NCBI GenBank assembly: GCA_051294375.1
Contig: CM119264.1
Location: 1,807,298-1,871,297 of the forward strand
DNA length: 64,000 nucleotides
Direction: 5' to 3'
Source of the DNA: Paraspadella gotoi
Taxonomy: Eukaryota > Chaetognatha
Shown: in pieces, positions 1 through 12,143 of the stretch
How the letters are laid out: each line of letters begins with the position of its first letter
Position numbering within the stretch: the stretch's first letter is position 1
Translations under genes and position numbers: made by a program
Notes under the pieces: model-generated
Seen by the model: the letters and a program-made list of their open reading frames with translations, nothing else
Told to the model about the DNA's origin: nothing
The model's database searches: none

Positions 1-386
1 TTTTACTATAAATCACCAAAAAAAAATATGAAAAACTCACGTCCGCATCGAATGGGCGATTTGTACGGACGCCGCCGGTGATTGGTGACCGGACAAAGCG
101 GCCATCGGGTTGACCGGGTTGACCCCGGGGAAGACCCGCCGTTTAAGCGTTGACCGGACGAGTGAAACTCGTCTCCAATTTTTTTTTTTTTNNNNNNNNN
201 NNNNNNNNNNNNNNNNNNNNNNNNNNNNNNNNNNNNNNNNNNNNNNNNNNNNNNNNNNNNNNNNNNNNNNNNNNNNNNNNNNNNNNNNNNNNNNNNNNNN
301 NNNNNNNNNNNNNNNNNNNNNNNNNNNNNNNNNNNNNNNNNNNNNNNNNNNNNNNNNNNNNAAACAATTTCACAGCGGCCTGAAAA

Positions 387-3300
387 ATGCAACACGCGCA
401 ACCAGGAAGACCGATCAAGTGCGTCGTGGTTGGCGACGGAACTGTTGGCAAGACATGCATGCTCATCAGTTACACCACGGATAGTTTTCCGGGTAAATGT
501 GATAANNNNNNNNNNNNNNNNNNNNNNNNNNNNNNNNNNNNNNNNNNNNNNNNNNNNNNNNNNNNNNNNNNNNNNNNNNNNNNNNNNNNNNNNNNNNNNN
601 NNNNNNNNNNNNNNNNNNNNNNNNNNNNNNNNNNNNNNNNNNNNNNNNNNNNNNNNNNNNNNNNNNNNNNNNNNNNNNNNNNNNNNNNNNNNNNNNNNNN
701 NNNNNNNNNNNNNNNNNNNNNNNNNNNNNNNNNNNNTTTTTTTTTTCTAATTTATTTAAAAAATAAAATTCATCCCAAATGAAAACTCCCACCTCAAAAA
801 AATCCGCACAAAGTTCAACAATTCCCTAACTTTTTTAATGTCAAGTACTGATAATTTACTTATTATTAACAAAAACTAAAGAGGAACAGTACATATAATT
901 TCATTCATTAACAAATACTAAAGAGAAAAAGTATAAAAAATTTATTATATCCCCAGGTCATTTTTTTTTCCTTTGGATCTATCTATGACAGAAATGATTG
1001 GTATCGATTCTACATGCGACCGAGAGGAACGCCAAGGATCTCTCGTTAAGTCGTCTCATCTTGACAGGTCAACGTCTCAAAAGGCTCTGGATGTCATTCT
1101 TGACGGGTTTTTGCCCAAAGTTAGTCATACTATCGAGCGGTTTTCATTACCTTCGGCCAGGCATGAAGGCACAATTATTAAGTAATATTACTTTAAAGCG
1201 GGGATCATTACAAACTCTCCACGATTTGGAAAGTGAAACATTTATGCGAAAAAATAATCAAAAGATCGAACAATGCCCATCTCGAGTCTCTACATCTTTA
1301 ATAGCCATCCACGTGTGGCCACCGTGCACATCCCGGGAAGGAAATTTCCGATCTACCGGGACAAAACAAACAGCAGTCCTTTATGTTTCGTTCGGTACGG
1401 ACTGACGCGACGACCAAAAGACGATGCAAAAAAATTGCCTTGTTTTCCCTCTTTTTCTTCTATTGTAATCTTTTGCTTTTCTCCCTTTTTTTTAACCCAG
1501 CATCAAATTCGCGCGACAACGCTGTAACCATCTTTTCCCGAGTCGACTCCCACGCAAAATCGGCTTCAGCCACATCACGAAGGCCACATTTCTCGTCACG
1601 CGGAAATCCGACCCAATCAAAAAACACAGAGAAAAAAGACTCGTTACTTTCGGTTTCTAACTCGGCCATTCTTTCTCGAAAACAAAAAAGCTTTCGTGAT
1701 ATAACCCTGAAAAAATGAAGGAGAGAAAGCGGGGCGAGAGAGAGATTAACGAAGAGAGGAGAGAATGAGGAGCACGAGCAGATGCAGCAGAGAGAGCATG
1801 AGAGAGAGAGAGAAGACAGAAGAGAGATGAAAACAACTGAGAAGCGAGGGAACGTGAAGAGCGAGATATTTTGATAAGAGAGAGCAGAGGGCACGGTGAA
1901 AATAGGCCAAAAAAAAAAACTGCTGAATCTATCTTAGTGGAGTGCATCACAAGAGCAGGCTTTGCCTTTCTCTCTCTCTCTCTCTCTCTCTCGTCTCTCT
2001 CTCCTCTCTCTCTCTCTCTTCTCTATCTTCTTCTTCTCTCTCTCTCTCTTCTCACTCTCTCTCTCTCTCTCTCTATTTTTTTTATCGACGAGCCGTCTCT
2101 GTCTCCACTCTATGTCTTCGAGATGAACGCCGTGATCGTTTGGGAAGTTCCCGTGGATTCGTGATTTCTGGCATTAAATCACTAAATTCACCAAACTCGG
2201 AGAAAAAAAAAACTATTCAAGCGTATATATCTACTATATTTTGTTAAAGACTTAAAAACAAAAATCGCTTTTACACTACTAAATCACCAAAAAAAAAATA
2301 TGAGACAAAAACACTCACGTCCGCATCGAAATGGCCGATTTTTTGTACGCGACGTCCGCCCGGTGATTTGCCGCTGCACCGGCAGCAAAGCGGGCCATCG
2401 CGAGCATTGACCGGGTTGCAACCCGCACTGGGAACGACCGCCGTTAAGCGCTTCGACCGGCACGAGTTGAAACTCGTCTCCCAATTTTTTTTTTTTTTTT
2501 TGATTTCGACAAAACACGCGATTTATATTTTCTCTCTCTCTCTTTTTTCTCTGCTCTCGACGAAAAAACTTCGACAAACACAAAAAAAAAACGGCATACA
2601 CGTCTTCGTCGAATAAAATTTAAAAACAATAACAAAACTCAAACATATTTTCAGCACGCGGCACTGAAAAATGCAACACGGCGCAACCCCAGGAAGACCT
2701 GCAATCAAGTGCGTCACGTGGTTGGCCGACGGAACTGTTGGCAAGAACATGCCATCGACTCATCAGTGTACACCACGGATAGTTTTCGAGGTAATGTGTG
2801 ATAAGACGTGGCTACTAAATATGATAAGTGGATATAAATGTTAAAGGGGATATACATGTGAAAGGGGAGCGTATAAATGCTCTGTATGAAGGGCGTATAC
2901 ATCAGCTGAAAGGGGATCGATATCACTGTTAGATAAGGGGGAATAAGTCGCCTGAGGTAGCGGGTTAGTGATAAATAGGTTTGATGAGTGCATTGATGTT
3001 GGCTTTTGACGAAAAAGGCACCTTGTTAACATTATAGGTACAATTACCTAATTAACTTTTCAAGCACGACGAACTTAGAGAGTTCGCGCCAGTAAAGTTT
3101 TAAGCGTTATTGATCCCTTATCTNNNNNNNNNNNNNNNNNNNNNNNNNATCTTGAATTGTGAAGCTAAAAACATGTAAATATGTTGTTAGATATAATGAG
3201 GGATTTTTTTTTAAATTTATTTTAAAAAAAAATTCATCCCAAATTAAAACTCCCACCTCAAAAAAACCGCACAAAGTTCAACAATTCCCTAACTTTTTTA

Positions 3301-5499
3301 ATGTCAACAAATATAATTCATCCCATTTCTGTTGGACTTTTCTTTCCTTTTTTTTTTCAAATTTCGATCAGTGAAAATCTCAGGAGAGAGAGCTAGAGAG
3401 AGAGAGAGGGAGAGAAAGAGAGAGAGCGAGATGGAGAGAGAGAGAGAGGACATGTGCTTGCTTTTTTTTTCCCCTAGATTTCTCCCATGATCTCAAATTT
3501 TTTTAGAAAAACCAGCCGTATTATGCAAATAAAAATATTATCGTCACCGAGTTTCATTAAAAACTCTTACTATAAATAAACAAGTTTTCGCCTCCGATGC
3601 CTATATATATATTAATTTTGATGGTTTAAAAAAACTCCTCTTTAAAATCCGTCGGAGGAAGAACTAATGAAATAAACTTTCTCTCCAACTAAAGAAAAAA
3701 AACGGGAGACCCTTTTCAATCAATTATAACAATTCTATTTTTTTTTTTTTAGTTCAAGGTAAAATTAATTATTTCGAGTTCCGTCGTTGCCGACAGATTA
3801 CGGCCTTTGTCCTACATCCACAGACGGTACGGTTCTTTATCATCNNNNNNNNNNNNNNNNNNNNNNNNNNNNNNNNNNNNNNNNNNNNNNNNNNNNNNNN
3901 NNNNNNNNNNNNNNNNNNNNNNNNNNNNNNNNNNNNNNNNNNNNNNNNNNNNNNNNNNNNNNNNNNNNNNNNNNNNNNNNNNNNNNNNNNNNNNNNNNNN
4001 NNNNNNNNNNNNNNNNNNNNNNNNNNNNNNNNNNNNNNNNNNNNNNNNNNNNNNNNNNNNNNNNNNNNNNNNNNNNNNNNNNNNNNNNNNNNNNNNNNNN
4101 NNNNNNNNNNNNNNNNNNNNNNNNNNNNNNNNNNNNNNNNNNNNNNNNNNNNNNNNNNNNNNNNNNNNNNNNNNNNNNNNNNNNNNNNNNNNNNNNNNNN
4201 NNNNNNNNNNNNNNNNNNNNNNNNNNNNNNNNNNNNNNNNNNNNNNNNNNNNNNNNNNNNNNNNNNNNNNNNNNNNNNNNNNNNNNNNNNNNNNNNNNNN
4301 NNNNNNNNNNNNNNNNNNNNNNNNNNNNNNNNNNNNNNNNNNNNNNNNNNNNNNNNNNNNNNNNNNNNNNNNNNNNNNNNNNNNNNNNNNNNNNNNNNNN
4401 NNNNNNNNNNNNNNNNNNNNNNNNNNNNNNNNNNNNNNNNNNNNNNNNNNNNNNNNNNNNNNNNNNNNNNNNNNNNNNNNNNNNNNNNNNNNNNNNNNNN
4501 NNNNNNNNNNNNNNNNNNNNNNNNNNNNNNNNNNNNNNNNNNNNNNNNNNNNNNNNNNNNNNNNNNNNNTCTGTTTCTCTGTGGTACATTGAGATGGGTC
4601 GTTGGTCATCTTGTCATTTTTTTTTTCAGCGCAACTTTGTTTTAAATTAGTTTGATTTGGTAGTTGGGTTCTTACTTTGGTGGATTATTTATTAAATTAC
4701 TCGGTTAATCGGTTATTAAACCAGAGATAAAGAACGATTTCTAGGTAGTATTTTTAAACTATAGCCAAGTACTTTGCGATATAAGAAACTAGACTGTGAG
4801 ATAGTCTTGATTGAAAGCTTAGAGGGTCTTCCGATGAAATTTTCTTGATATTTATTTTATATTTTAAATGAAAGGCTAACTGAATAAAAAAGTTAAAGTT
4901 AAAGTTAAGGGAAGGACAGTTTATGAAAGAATAAATGGATTATTATATACATTTATTGTATTAATTACATTAAAAGGGGTAATACGAGCGATTATGGTCA
5001 TTAGTTTTCCCTTCAAACGGTAACGAATAGTTAAAAATTGTAGCAAGAGAATAGATATAACTTGATTAGTTTAATATATTTTACTTTTTGATTTTTATTA
5101 ATTCCCCCACATTTGACCCCATTCCTTAATGACCCTTGACGCCACCCCACTCCACCCTACCCCACCCTTCAGGTCTCCCCCACCTCCTTCGACCACGTCC
5201 TCACGAAATGGTATCCCGAGATCAAGCACCACTGTCCCGATTCCCCCGTCCTCCTCGTCGGCACAAAAATCGACCTTCGCGAAAACAGAGACGCTCTCCT
5301 CGAACTCGGGACCCAAGGCATCACGCCCATCAAGCGAGACGCCGGCGCCAAAATGTGCAACAAGATTCGAGGCGTCAAATATCTCGAATGTTCCGCGTTG
5401 ACGCAGCGCGGACTGCGGCAGGTGTTCGAGGAAGCGGTGCGGGCGGTGCTGTATCCTCAGCCGCGTCAGGCGCGGCAGAGAAAGTGCGTGCTCTTGTGA
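387..5499 (+). CDS. Mtl: Mtl/Rac-family small GTPase (gapped, middle missing)
   Basis: Rho-family GTPase that would cycle between GTP and GDP to control actin at the plasma membrane. Exon 1 (387-492) begins [18 protein letters not shown] and contains the P-loop GDGTVGKT and a switch I start (SYTTDSFPG); it ends at a GTAAAT donor in phase 1. The last exon (5173-5499, after CCTTCAG) carries the TKID guanine-specificity motif, the ECSALTQRG motif and a basic tail ending in CAAX box CVLL, which predicts geranylgeranylation. The GRPIKC start and the [11 protein letters not shown] and LTQRGL stretches resemble insect Mig-2-like (Mtl) more than Rac1. A fragment reading DRLRPLSY lies at 3792-3844, just before a 725-N gap, with an indel shortly after. 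The DTAGQE region is not visible and presumably sits in gaps 506-736 or 3845-4569. The family is certain; Mtl rather than Rac is likely. Confidence 0.88.
846..2249. other. Non-coding stretch with CT and GA tracts
   Basis: No supported gene. Short open frames near 970-1400 have no recognisable domain. 1730-1880 is purine-rich (GAGA) and 1971-2083 is a (CT)n microsatellite with interruptions. Confidence 0.5.
2250..3305 (+). repeat. Duplicate of window positions 1-845
   Basis: The Mtl upstream region, exon 1 and the block after the N gap (737-845, with the phrase 'cacaaagttcaacaattccc') recur here in the same order and orientation (3196-3305). A 25-N gap at 3124-3148 interrupts it. After the duplicated exon donor there is an imperfect repeat of about 25-30 bp (2820-2900). 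Likely an unmerged haplotype or assembly duplication. Confidence 0.7.
2671..2790 (+). pseudogene. Degenerate duplicate of Mtl exon 1
   Basis: This stretch aligns base for base with Mtl exon 1 (387-492) and its donor, but carries many single-base insertions and substitutions that break the frame (for example in the P-loop segment). The flanking sequence is duplicated too (1-845 against about 2250-3305). Differences are mostly one-base indels, which is typical of an uncorrected long-read haplotype or contig edge rather than of ordinary pseudogene decay, though a real tandem duplication cannot be excluded. Confidence 0.75.
3306..3790. other. Mtl intron, GA-rich microsatellite
   Basis: Intronic AT-rich sequence with an interrupted (GA)n tract at about 3385-3450. 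Nothing coding is seen before the fragment of the GTPase exon that begins at 3792. Confidence 0.5.
3845..4569. other. Assembly gap (725 N) inside Mtl
   Basis: Largest gap in the window; it truncates the GTPase exon at 3792-3844. Other N runs: 192-361, 506-736, 3124-3148, 8929-9459, 11891-12107, 12568-12786, 12960-13171, 13439-13448, 22646-22670, 22939-23017 and 30923-30932 (inside the p53-family exon 4). Confidence 0.99.
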
Positions 5500-5684
5500 T
5501 TGGTCGAGAAAAGGAGGGGGGGCGTGGCTGCGTCGTAAAAAAATATCGGAGGCGTCATCTCTTCATTTGTTGAGCGAAAAAAAAAAGACTCGGGGTCGAA
5601 AAATCTCAATTTGGAAAACTTTTTTAGCGTGCAGTTTCCATGGAAACGCGAATTTTGAGGCGAGGTAAAGACGAGCTACATCTA

Positions 5685-6263
5685 CAGTCCTGTGCAAAAA
5701 TTAAGTAGCGCTCGTTTTACGCACATAATATAAAAAATTATGAATGAAAAATGTAGATTTTGAAATGGAAAATCCATATGTGTAAGTTAAAAGAAAATCG
5801 GTCCAAGCTCTCGAAAGACAAGTGGTCAAAAACATTCGTCATTTGTCGCTTCAAAAAACTATTTTTGAAGATCTGCCAAAAGCTGAGGATATTTTTTAGC
5901 CTTAATTTATGGGCATTGTATTTGTTTGTTTTTTTAATTATGAATGTTAAATAAGGACATTTAAAAGAGGAAATCATATGTGTAACTTTAAAAAAAATCA
6001 GTTCTGTCATTCCAGAGCTATAGCACCTTAAACACAAAAGTTTTGCTCTAACATTCTGTTTGAGTACTTAGGAGTTGTAACTGAGTAATTACTTTTTAAA
6101 AATCACTGCTTTGTAACGGATAGCCATGGATTAACCAAATTTATACCAATAGTTCCTTTTTCCATAAATATTATTCACTCATAATATATCTTTTTTTAAA
6201 GGAATCTAAATTGATTTATTTTCATCATGTTTTTGGGTGTCCTATTTATTTTGCACAGGACTG
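5685..6263. mobile_element. Tc1/mariner-like MITE with TA target site
   Basis: Inverted termini start CAGTCCTGTGCAAAA at the left and end with its complement TTTTGCACAGGACTG (one A/T fewer) at the right, each flanked by TA (5683-5684 and 6264-6265). The CAGT...GCAAAA terminus and TA duplication are hallmarks of Tc1/mariner. At 579 bp with no transposase frame it is non-autonomous. It lies about 185 bp after the Mtl stop codon, so it may fall in or just beyond the 3' UTR. Related fragments occur at about 26700-26930 and 55972-56190. Confidence 0.85.
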
Positions 6264-8690
6264 TACAGATCGGAAGCAGTCATTTTTTTATATTATGGTC
6301 GTTTTCAAAGTTATATTTAAGGATATAATGTCATAATCTATTTTTACTGTAAATTAACTAGTCGAATTCGCTCGCAATTGGAAACGGAAGTAATGTTACT
6401 AGTATCATCGAAACTTCTACCGTGTAGTAGTATTATTTATTAATCTCGAGTATGGCTCAGTTTATTCATCGTTTTATATATATACTTTTTTGTTTGTTGT
6501 CATAAAATTCGTCAACTGTTTACCTTGACAGCTCTTCTAAGTCAAAAAGGCAGCGGTTTTGTCAGTGAAAATTATTTATCATGCTTTTTTTTATTTTTTT
6601 AACTTTCTTGCTTAGGGTAAACATTTGATGAAAAAAATGTTAGTTTAAATTGGTCGATTTAACATTTTATTTATATAAATTTAAAGTTGCTGGGTTGGCA
6701 TAATGTTTTGGTTGCTATAATATTCAATTATCTTTTTCTGAGGTTTTGTTTGATTTATAGTATTTGGATATAAACTTTTTAGAATCTTTCGGGAGTATCT
6801 TGTTAGTCTATCTACTAATTAACTAATAAATAGATCTTTATTTTGCTTTATAAGGTACAACCTCAATAATTATAAATTATTCGACGATGATGAAAAATTT
6901 GTGATAACGAAGTATCATATCCATTTTACAAATTATATGCTTTTTTTTTAACAAAAAATACTGGTAATTTTATAGTATAATATCTTGTATATAATCATGG
7001 GATCCTTGTTTCTTTTACTTTATAATCGGTCGTATGTATCGACCGAAAATAAAAACATTTGTACATATATGATATATGTTTGTCCTAAATTGTATATTTC
7101 ATCAATCATTTATTGTTGATGCCAAACGATAGGGGGAATTAATGATGTTTGAGTTATTGACATGTTTTCATATAATTGTTTCGTTTTGCTATCAAGGAAT
7201 GGCTTAATTTTTTTACGAATAAAGTTGTTTTGCACGTAACGTTATCTTTTATTTTTCAAAGAAGCTTAGCTAGTTTTGAAGTGTTTCAGATTTCATTAAT
7301 TTTGAGGGTTAATTCTCTCAACTTTATTTATTACACAGAAGACTGTAAGAAAATTGGGATAAACTTGACATATTTAATTAAAAGCGCTTCGTCTACGGTC
7401 ATCGTACCTGTATGAATTAATAATAACGTGATGATCATTAATCGAATTATACAGTAATTCTCTTAAAACCGTAGATGGATTTTTTTATGATTTTAAATTT
7501 TATGAAATACTATCGTTAATACCCTACTGATAATAATTTCACTACTGCTTACCATTTTTGAATGCTTTTCGCTTTGGGTCGAAGATAACGCGTGTTCTTA
7601 ACCGCTTTCCAATCTGAATAAGGAAATATGCCTATCACCTACCACCTACCACCGACCACAGTTTTTCGGAAGTGGCTTATTTCTGTTTCTTAATAAAATT
7701 TAATTTTAGTCTTCTTTAGTCTGTAACTTTAATCCTTAATCTTCATCATTAACCCTATTCCTAATTCTTTAACCCTTATCATTAACCATCTTTAATTTAA
7801 ATTTTAATCTTAAAAAATAATCAACTTTTTGAACTTAGAAAGTAAAAAACTTTTTTGAATCATTTTTGGATAAAAAAAAACTCGACTCCATGAAGTAACA
7901 TATATATAAATATTTTTCTCCTCTGCCAAATTCTAAACCTCTCTTTGCTCGGACGAGAATGGTTTTTGGCCTCACCTTTTTAAACAATAACTTACCCTCC
8001 GACGTAGACAGGGATCTCCCAAAGATTTGAGGCGTCGTTTTTCTCTCTTGATTCTGATTTCCGATGAGTCGTTTGGAATCCATGGAGTAGATGGGGGGAA
8101 GGCGAGTTGGGGGGAGGTGATGCAGGGGGAAAACTGTTAAGGGGGGGGAGAAGGAATCAGGGTGGGGATAAGAGGGGGAGGGTCGGGGATTGGGGATTGT
8201 TAATTCTGTAGTATTGTATAAAATGTATAGCATAGGATAGAGAACGAGGGAAGAGAGAAAGGGAGGGAAAGGGACGGAAAGAGAGTGAAAGAGACGGAAA
8301 GAAAGAGACTTTGACCGAAAGAATGGTGGAAAGTAAGAGAGAGATAGAGACAGAGACAGTTTCTCACCATCATCATCCTCGTCTTCCACTTCCTCAGTCT
8401 CTCTCTTTGTTTCTTCATCTGAATAAAATTTTAAAAAATAAATAAAAGTCAAACGCGTAAACAAATGAACACCGAGAATTAAAATTATTTTATATCATTA
8501 AGTCTATCATAAAATCTCGTCACGTCACAATTAGGACTTAAATCTATCATTGATTGATGACAGTGCCAATTCTATTTGATCCACCGATCAATCTACTCAA
8601 ATGTCAGTCAGTCTGTTGAAAAGGCGCTCAGTGGACTGAAGACTATTAATAATATTATTAATATTATTAATTATTAATAATTTTCAGCAG
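6264..8690. other. AT-rich gene-free stretch
   Basis: No gene recognised. 7700-7810 contains degenerate CCCTAA-like repeats. 8070-8420 is a purine-rich low-complexity block (GGGGGAG and GAAAGAGA), which gives long but meaningless frames. Short ATTATTAAT repeats lie at 8648-8685. Confidence 0.45.
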
Positions 8691-8691
8691 C

Positions 8692-8865
8692 AACGGAACG
8701 GGTCCTGTGCTTTGAACCAGGTTTTTCCACCCCGCCGAGTCGGTTTACGATCGTTTTCAATGCTTCCCGATGGGTTGGTACCATTGGTGATCGATCCCCG
8801 GCATCTGAGGGTCATGAGCTGAAGGTACCGGTACCGGTTCACAACCAGAGGCTGCATGTCTCAAG
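8692..8865 (-). repeat. tRNA-derived SINE, family C, copy 1
   Basis: Shares a block (ggtttacg, gttggtaccattggtgatcgatcc, ggtcatga) with 52184-52352 and, more distantly, with 11763-11865 and 10240-10355. On the minus strand the GGATCGATCA stretch sits where a Pol III B box would be. The copy is diverged. Confidence 0.55.
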
Positions 8866-9459
8866 GTGGGGGTGAACGTGGCGCAATGCGTCAGTCCATC
8901 AATTCCTCAGGCCATCTGTCCATCAGACNNNNNNNNNNNNNNNNNNNNNNNNNNNNNNNNNNNNNNNNNNNNNNNNNNNNNNNNNNNNNNNNNNNNNNNN
9001 NNNNNNNNNNNNNNNNNNNNNNNNNNNNNNNNNNNNNNNNNNNNNNNNNNNNNNNNNNNNNNNNNNNNNNNNNNNNNNNNNNNNNNNNNNNNNNNNNNNN
9101 NNNNNNNNNNNNNNNNNNNNNNNNNNNNNNNNNNNNNNNNNNNNNNNNNNNNNNNNNNNNNNNNNNNNNNNNNNNNNNNNNNNNNNNNNNNNNNNNNNNN
9201 NNNNNNNNNNNNNNNNNNNNNNNNNNNNNNNNNNNNNNNNNNNNNNNNNNNNNNNNNNNNNNNNNNNNNNNNNNNNNNNNNNNNNNNNNNNNNNNNNNNN
9301 NNNNNNNNNNNNNNNNNNNNNNNNNNNNNNNNNNNNNNNNNNNNNNNNNNNNNNNNNNNNNNNNNNNNNNNNNNNNNNNNNNNNNNNNNNNNNNNNNNNN
9401 NNNNNNNNNNNNNNNNNNNNNNNNNNNNNNNNNNNNNNNNNNNNNNNNNNNNNNNNNNN

Positions 9460-9560
9460 TCAGTCCGTCAATTCGTCAGTTCATCAATTCCTCAGTACGT
9501 CAGTCCGTCAGTCCATTTATTCCTCAGTCCGTCAGTCCGTCAGTCCGTTTATCCGTCCAC
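9460..9560. repeat. Minisatellite of CAGTCCGTCAGT type, adjoining gap
   Basis: Tandem variants of 'cagtccgtcagt' and 'catcaattcctcag' occur on both sides of the 531-N gap (8890-8928 and 9460-9560), so the gap is probably a collapsed minisatellite. Confidence 0.75.
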
Positions 9561-9995
9561 TCTCCCCTACCCACCTTCCCCTTCCTCTTCTTTCTCTTCG
9601 ACTTCGTCAATGAAGATGGATTCAGTTGGCGCAATCGTCTTCAGCCAAAGAAGTTGCTTCATCGTCAGACCAGATTCGAATCCTGGAAAAAATGATATAT
9701 TGTTTAAAGTTTATTGTTTAATTAGTTATTTTAGTTAAGTTTGAGGTTTTTTTTTAAGCTAAGTTTTTTTTTTGTCACGTTTTAAGTTAAGTTTTTAAGT
9801 TTATTAGATTTAATGTGGACGAACGAACGAAACGAAACCTCAGTTGTGACCTTAAAACTCCCTCTCTGTCTTTCTCTCTGTCTCTCTCTCTCTATTTCTC
9901 ACTTACTATTGTCTATTAATTATTAATTAACTATTACAAATTAGCAGTCCATGTGCTTTGGATGAGGCTGTAGATTGTAGATTGTAGAAGTGTAA
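9561..9995. other. Non-coding stretch
   Basis: No gene recognised; AT-rich with a CT tract at about 9860-9895. Confidence 0.4.
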
Positions 9996-10140
9996 CTTCA
10001 TGCTAGCACATGCGGGCTCAGTATATTCTCCTAACTATTCAGCGGCGACCGAGCTAAAATACCGGACCTTTAGATTGGAAGACGAATGACTTGCGTCCGG
10101 CTTCGATGGTGGCTGTTCATGAAGTAGTCTCATCGATTAT
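9996..10140 (-). repeat. Diverged SINE, family A
   Basis: Contains a degenerate version of the tRNA-like block seen at 27072-27306 (ccggacctttag, gacgaatgacttgc, ggcttcgatgg). On the minus strand this corresponds to the tRNA-related head of the family. Confidence 0.55.
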
Positions 10141-10239
10141 GATTTGATTGATTGATTGATTAATTGTTCCTCCAACTAATTAAAGCATTTAAAGTGAAGA
10201 TGACTTTTCATATTTTATTTAGCCCCTTTTTTCCTGAGT

Positions 10240-10358
10240 GGAACAAGGTCCAGAGCTTTGAACGAGGCCGCTTCCAACAGGTAATGTACCGGGTTAGTAC
10301 TGAACGTGAGAGCTGTTGGCTTTTCTCTGTGAGCCACAGGGTAACGATTAAAAATGTC
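10240..10358. repeat. Diverged SINE fragment, family C
   Basis: Resembles the family C ends (gagctttgaacgaggcc, cttttctctgtgagccac), compared with 52205-52345. Too diverged to place ends. Confidence 0.4.
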
Positions 10359-10687
10359 GAGGTCTATTGACTGGTAGAAACCAGATTATTAAACCGCTAC
10401 AATTCGATTAATAGATTAATAATAAGTTTTAATAATTTATTGATTAATAATAGGTTTTAATAATTAATTGATTAATTATAATTCGTAAACATGGTTAATC
10501 TTCTCCCGTCGCGAGGTTTGACTCACAACTCACCCCCGCTAATCGATCCCCGTTGAAGCGATGATTCCCTGTGATTCGATCCCCACTCGTGACTCGTTCT
10601 TCCAGTGAATGCGTGATTGTGTGAGAGCGAGCGCGCCGTCGTCCCTTTTCCCATCAACGTCTTCGAATGAAAGAGAAAGACATTTAA

Positions 10688-10712
10688 CATATATATATAT
10701 ATATATATATGA
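10688..10712. repeat. (AT)n microsatellite
   Basis: About twelve uninterrupted AT units. Confidence 0.9.
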
Positions 10713-10734
10713 AAGACACTAAGGGAACAGGGAA

Positions 10735-10850
10735 CTATGAAATTGATACAATCAATATGCAAATTCTATCAAGACACTCTCTCACAGTCACGTTTATTTA
10801 CTCCCAGTGAAACTCGCTTCCCTATCAATGAAGTGGTATATATATGAGCA
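10735..10850 (+). repeat. Dispersed repeat, 'cctatcaatgaagtgg' family
   Basis: Shares 'cttccctatcaatgaagtgg' and the preceding 'ctctctcacagtcacgtttattta' with two adjacent copies at 61640-62130. Function unknown. Confidence 0.7.
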
Positions 10851-11004
10851 ATCAATTTATTTTTTTGGATTTAATTAATTCATTTCTTAATATATTTTAA
10901 TTAATTAATTCTTAAATCCCAATCACCTGGATTCTCTCCTCTAATTCCTTTTCTTTGGAGGATGGAATCTTTTTCTTTTGCCTCCGCTTCGAGGTGGCGC
11001 CTCC

Positions 11005-11250
11005 TCCTCCTCCTCCTCCTCCTCCTCCGCTTTTCTCTTCCTCATCTTCAGTTTGTGTGACGCTAGGAAGTCGGCTCGATCCTTGGATTTGAGGCAAGCC
11101 TGGAACATTGATTGATTGATTGATTGATTTTTTATTAATTCATTTATTGATTGGTTGATTGATTACCCCCTCCGAGGCTTTTCGATCTTTTTTCTTCTTC
11201 TTCTTCTTCTTCTTCTTCTTCTTCTTCTTCTTCTTCTTCTTCTTCTGCTT
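11005..11250. repeat. CTC, GATT and CTT microsatellites
   Basis: CTC repeats at 11008-11028, GATT repeats at 11110-11130 and 11150-11164, and a (CTT)n tract at 11190-11246. They produce polyglutamate-like and polyphenylalanine-like frames that are not genes. Confidence 0.9.
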
Positions 11251-11409
11251 TTCTTTGTTTGTTGGTTTCTTTTATTTTCCTTTCAGATTTCGACGAAATT
11301 TCTTTTTCTTTTTTCATCAAATCTTTCGTCGTGATTTTTTGAAGACTCGAACCTCGATGATGCAGCGTCGGTCTGAAACGGGAGAAGAAGCTCATTTATT
11401 TTGTGTGTG

Positions 11410-11535
11410 CGCGGATCTATTTTCCGTAAGCGCCCCATTTCTGATCGTTAATTTAACCTTAATATTTAACCTAAATATAATCCTAAACCTATGAACCAAT
11501 CCCTCACCCAAAGAAAAGAGAGCCCCCCCCTCACA
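11410..11535. repeat. Telomere-like dispersed element, short copy
   Basis: Has both ends of the family seen at 50062-50650 (ttttccgtaagcgccccatttc at the left, cccaaagaaaagagagcc at the right) around CCTTAA/CCTAAA repeats. Confidence 0.6.
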
Positions 11536-11762
11536 AACCTCTTCGTGGCGCCATCTTCCGTCGTGACGGACGGAAGGAGATTTCGTCTCATTCGTCTCAT
11601 CTCGTCGTTGATTTTCATGTTCGCCGCCTTTTGTTCGATTTCGATTTGACTGGAGACAAAAGGACAATCCATGATTGACATTGAGTTGATTTATTTATTT
11701 ATTTAGTTTTGTAGTAATTTAGTGATTTAGTTAATTATTTATTTATTTATTTATTTATTCAT

Positions 11763-11865
11763 GACCGGGTTCAATCCCAACCCGGTAGCTACCCTGCGGT
11801 AAGCGTGAGGACGGCCGTAAACCGTGGAAAACCCTCATGCCTTCTTCACAGAATTGCCTCATTCA
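11763..11865 (-). repeat. SINE fragment, family C
   Basis: On the minus strand it reads GGTTTACGGCCGTC, a TACCGCAGGGTAGCTACC block and then GGGATTGAACCCGG, a B-box-like sequence. An (ATTC)n microsatellite and a gap follow. Confidence 0.5.
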
Positions 11866-12107
11866 TTCATTCATTCATTCATTCATTCATNNNNNNNNNN
11901 NNNNNNNNNNNNNNNNNNNNNNNNNNNNNNNNNNNNNNNNNNNNNNNNNNNNNNNNNNNNNNNNNNNNNNNNNNNNNNNNNNNNNNNNNNNNNNNNNNNN
12001 NNNNNNNNNNNNNNNNNNNNNNNNNNNNNNNNNNNNNNNNNNNNNNNNNNNNNNNNNNNNNNNNNNNNNNNNNNNNNNNNNNNNNNNNNNNNNNNNNNNN
12101 NNNNNNN

Positions 12108-12140
<33 letters not shown>
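12108..12140. repeat. (AG)n microsatellite after gap
   Basis: Perfect AG repeat immediately following the 217-N gap 11891-12107, which itself begins in (ATTC)n. Confidence 0.9.

Positions 12141-12143
<3 letters not shown>

Noticed and set aside
998-1405. 135-codon plus frame
   Set aside because: No recognisable domain, no codon pattern like the real exons, no splice partners.
7835-8464. 209-codon minus-strand frame
   Set aside because: Made of GA/CT low-complexity sequence; no domain, no splice structure.
11144-11494. Poly-Glu / poly-Phe frames
   Set aside because: Translation of a CTT microsatellite.
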